NCBI GenBank assembly: GCA_012103325.1 | Contig: WLWY01000005.1 | Coordinates: 248,001-312,000 of the forward strand | Reading direction: 5' to 3' | Origin: Alphaproteobacteria bacterium | Lineage (GTDB): Bacteria > Pseudomonadota > Alphaproteobacteria > UBA8366 > GCA-2717185 | Length of the DNA stretch: 64,000 nt | Part shown: positions 61,976 through 64,000 of the stretch, piece by piece | Layout of the letters: each line of letters starts with the position of its first letter | Numbering within the stretch: position 1 is the first letter of the stretch | Notes under the pieces: model-generated | The model's input: the letters and a program-made list of their open reading frames with translations, nothing else | Told to the model about the DNA's origin: nothing | Database searches by the model: none | Made by a program: the position numbers and the translations under genes

Positions 61976-62088
61976 TGCCGTTTCGCGCCTCGCCGCTCTT
62001 CGCGCCCACCCTGGCGCCGAACATGGTTAAAGTATCACACTAATAGAGCCGGATAAACGTAAACGGATTGATAACCCCCGGCGGAAAG

Positions 62089-63522
62089 TTACGGCTTGCG
62101 GCCTTTCATCGCCATCGTCTCGTAGGCATTCATGTCCGGTGCGCCGACAATGTGGCCGTGCTTTTCGATGTTCGCCAGGTTCGGGTCCGGGCTCTCGCCG
62201 ACGGCATTAACGGCGAGATCGGCGAATCCGATCTTGCTCAGGATTGCCGCGAGCAGGTTCTGGTCGTAGATGAAACGGTGTCCCCAATTGTAGAACATAT
62301 TGTTGAGGATCAGCGTCGGGTTATAGCCCGAAGCCCCACCGATGAAAGTCTTGGTAACCCAGTCGACATATCGTTTTTGCAGCTCTGTCGGCTCGGCGGC
62401 GTACAGGGCGAGGAGGCGGGTGATATCGGGTGTCGCCAGCCGCAGCCTGGCGCCCGGTTTCATGATGCGGAAACATTCGCCGAGCAGCCGGATGCCATCC
62501 GATAGGTTCATGTGCTCGATGAAATGCTCGCTGGCGACATAGTCGAATGTCTCGTCCTCGAAGGGCAGGGGCCTTGTGAGGTCGAGCGCCAGCACGTCCC
62601 GGCTATGCGGTGCGATATCCGTGTTGAGCCAGCCCGGCAGGATGTTCGTTCCCGCGCCGAGGTGCAGCTTCCGCGTCAGGTTCGATAGCAGGTATTCGTT
62701 GATGCGTTCGTTCTGGTGCGTGAAGGTGGCGGATTTGGCGCGCTGCGGCTTGGTTAGCGTGTAGCCCCGTTCGGCGAATATCTTCTCGCGGATCGGCTGC
62801 ACGCCGGAGTCGGGGTTGATGACGTAATAGACGCTGGGCCGCCTCGTCCAGGCGACGGCGTGCTGTTTCACCAGCGCGCTGAAGACGTTCCGGTCCTCGC
62901 CGCTGCCGTCCGGCAGCATCGGGATCGACCAGTTCGGCAGCGCCCAGTGGCACTTCGTCTTGTCGATCATCAGGCAGTTCGCATCGACGAAACCGCCGAG
63001 CTTCTCGGCGTAGATACCGCGGCCGGGACCGACCGATTCAAAATCGTCGACGCAGAACGGCTCCTGCGTCCCGGCATCCACATACCATCGGTGGCTGAAC
63101 GCCCAGTCGAATCCGTCGATGGCCAGCAGCAGGTCGGAAAGATGATGCGGCGCCCACCAATTGTCGTCGTCGAGATAGGCGAGCCGGCGGCTGTTCGCGG
63201 CATAGCTCAAAACGGTGCGCAGCGAACCGCTAAAGGCGTTGTGATAGATCCCGCCATGCACCTGCGCGGTCGAATAGCCTGGATCGAAGATCGTAAGCGC
63301 CATCCGGTCCGGGCATTCCGCACCGAGCTGACGCAGCATGTCGCGGTCGCCTTGCGCAACATCGACGCCGATCAGTATCTGGACGCGGCCGGGCCATTCC
63401 TGGGTGAAGACCGATCGGACGGCGCGCATCAACGTATCGCGCAGCACGGTTGGGATGATCACGGCGACGTCGAACGGCGCCTGCAGCGTATCCTGGGAGG
63501 CCTGAGGGCCAATTGTGTTCAA
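62089..63522 (-). CDS. Fusion of glycosyltransferase family 2 and SAM-dependent methyltransferase
   Basis: A 477-residue two-domain protein. Residues about 17-250 are a GT-A glycosyltransferase: FDVAVIIPTVLRDTLMRAVRSV at the start and the acidic YLDDDNWW metal motif. Residues about 285-470 are a class I methyltransferase: KLHLGAGTNILPGWLNTDI is the SAM motif, then LPFEDETFDYVASEHFIEHM and RIMKPGARLRLATPDI. The start is TTG; the glycosyltransferase strand begins 16 codons later, so no internal ATG would do. Such fusions make methylated surface glycans. It lies between the cyclase gene and a large secreted protein gene on the same strand. Confidence 0.85.
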   Translation of the reverse strand: MNTIGPQASQDTLQAPFDVAVIIPTVLRDTLMRAVRSVFTQEWPGRVQILIGVDVAQGDRDMLRQLGAECPDRMALTIFDPGYSTAQVHGGIYHNAFSGSLRTVLSYAANSRRLAYLDDDNWWAPHHLSDLLLAIDGFDWAFSHRWYVDAGTQEPFCVDDFESVGPGRGIYAEKLGGFVDANCLMIDKTKCHWALPNWSIPMLPDGSGEDRNVFSALVKQHAVAWTRRPSVYYVINPDSGVQPIREKIFAERGYTLTKPQRAKSATFTHQNERINEYLLSNLTRKLHLGAGTNILPGWLNTDIAPHSRDVLALDLTRPLPFEDETFDYVASEHFIEHMNLSDGIRLLGECFRIMKPGARLRLATPDITRLLALYAAEPTELQKRYVDWVTKTFIGGASGYNPTLILNNMFYNWGHRFIYDQNLLAAILSKIGFADLAVNAVGESPDPNLANIEKHGHIVGAPDMNAYETMAMKGRKP

Positions 63523-63574
63523 GCGTTTCTCACGGACGGTGGTGACGTTTCGTCCCGTAGTTTAGCGGCAATCG

Positions 63575-64000
63575 TCAGGCGGCGGATACGGCTATATCGT
63601 CGTCCACGAAAATCTGCGCGTCGTTGGCGCTGTTTTGATAGACGGAGTAGCCGTTGCCGTCGATCGTGACCGTACCGGTGTTACTCCAATCGCCGATGGC
63701 GTTGAGCGTATCGCCACTATCGCCGTCGATGACCAAGCTGTGCGCTTCACCCGTCAGCGTATTCTCATTGCCGGTTGCCGCGAAGGCCATATCGGTGTCG
63801 AGGGTCAGCGTGTTGTCGCCGAACCCGCTGAAATCGATTCGCTCGATACCGCTCAACTGGTCGCCGCGTAGGGTGGTCAGGTCGAACGTCTGACCGCCGC
63901 CGTCGAAGGATAGAAGATCGGTGCCGCTGCCGCCGTCGAACCGGCCAAAGCTTGTATCGGCGGCAACGAACACATCGTCGCCGTCTCCGGTATGGACAAG
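63575..64000 (-). CDS. C-terminus of a large secreted RTX/adhesin-like protein (partial)
   Basis: The frame is open to the right edge, so only the last 141 residues are seen. They are acidic and rich in Gly, Asp, Asn and Thr: TGDGDDVFVAADTSFGRFDG then GSGTDLLSFDGGG, LSGIERIDFSG and DGDSGDTLNAIGDWSNTGTV. This is typical of the C-terminal part of bacterial repeat adhesins and RTX-type calcium-binding proteins, exported by type I secretion. The end YSVYQNSANDAQIFVDDDIAV is the usual closing segment. The neighbouring glycan-modifying fusion gene suggests a shared surface role (inference). Confidence 0.75.
   Translation of the reverse strand, partial: LVHTGDGDDVFVAADTSFGRFDGGSGTDLLSFDGGGQTFDLTTLRGDQLSGIERIDFSGFGDNTLTLDTDMAFAATGNENTLTGEAHSLVIDGDSGDTLNAIGDWSNTGTVTIDGNGYSVYQNSANDAQIFVDDDIAVSAA

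Overview
The window reads as one contig from a GC-rich, probably marine or free-living alphaproteobacterium. Rhodospirillales-type is my best guess, inferred from PAS_5-like proteins, TPR-fusion enzymes, a TAXI-type TRAP transporter, many acyl-CoA, dioxygenase and hydroxyacid genes, a PEP-CTERM protein and a large RTX/adhesin-like C-terminus. Coding density is high, genes are packed into short coupled operons, and I see no rRNA, tRNA or CRISPR. Three stretches are visibly AT-rich: about 685-970, 11860-12050 and 38460-39850. The last holds a gene unlike its neighbours.

Left part (1-11.6 kb): the end of one MmgE/PrpD gene, a GNAT-like protein, two tandem PAS_5-like sensors, a second MmgE/PrpD gene, a YcaQ-type DNA glycosylase, a DMT permease, a PrpF-like isomerase, a TauD/TfdA dioxygenase, a GAF protein, a second TauD-like oxygenase and a DapA-family aldolase. 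A 195-bp element with 34-bp inverted ends (MITE-like) sits exactly between two convergent genes at 8718-8912.

12-31 kb: a chemoreceptor, then a cluster of small-molecule catabolism genes (alpha/beta hydrolase, D-2-hydroxyacid dehydrogenase, RraA-like, DUF1932 dehydrogenase, RidA-like, ComB-like phosphatase, MlrC-like M81 protein), a TPR/2OG-oxygenase fusion, and a HyuB-HyuA pair. A minus-strand operon of FAD dehydrogenase, GntR regulator, TAXI binding protein and fused TRAP permease has a tandem GntR operator over its promoter.

33-43 kb: an exported redox operon (DUF4142, cupredoxin, MAPEG, cytochrome P460) diverges from an AraC regulator and ends in a clear terminator. Next come a methyltransferase and a LysR gene, followed by a mosaic region in which 3' ends of the lysR, SDR and PhyH genes are duplicated around an AT-rich two-TM gene, and then an SDR/PhyH/sulfatase operon.

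43-64 kb: a TetR-controlled RND efflux operon, an MFS exporter, a PEP-CTERM protein with a good sigma-54 promoter and two upstream 17-bp repeats, an aspartate dehydrogenase-like/MetE-like pair, an acyl-CoA catabolic operon (CoA transferase, enoyl-CoA hydratase, HMG-CoA lyase-like, acyl-CoA dehydrogenase), a TPR-glycosyltransferase with a basic tail, a CHASE2-adenylate cyclase, a glycosyltransferase-methyltransferase fusion and the C-terminus of a large secreted protein leaving the window.
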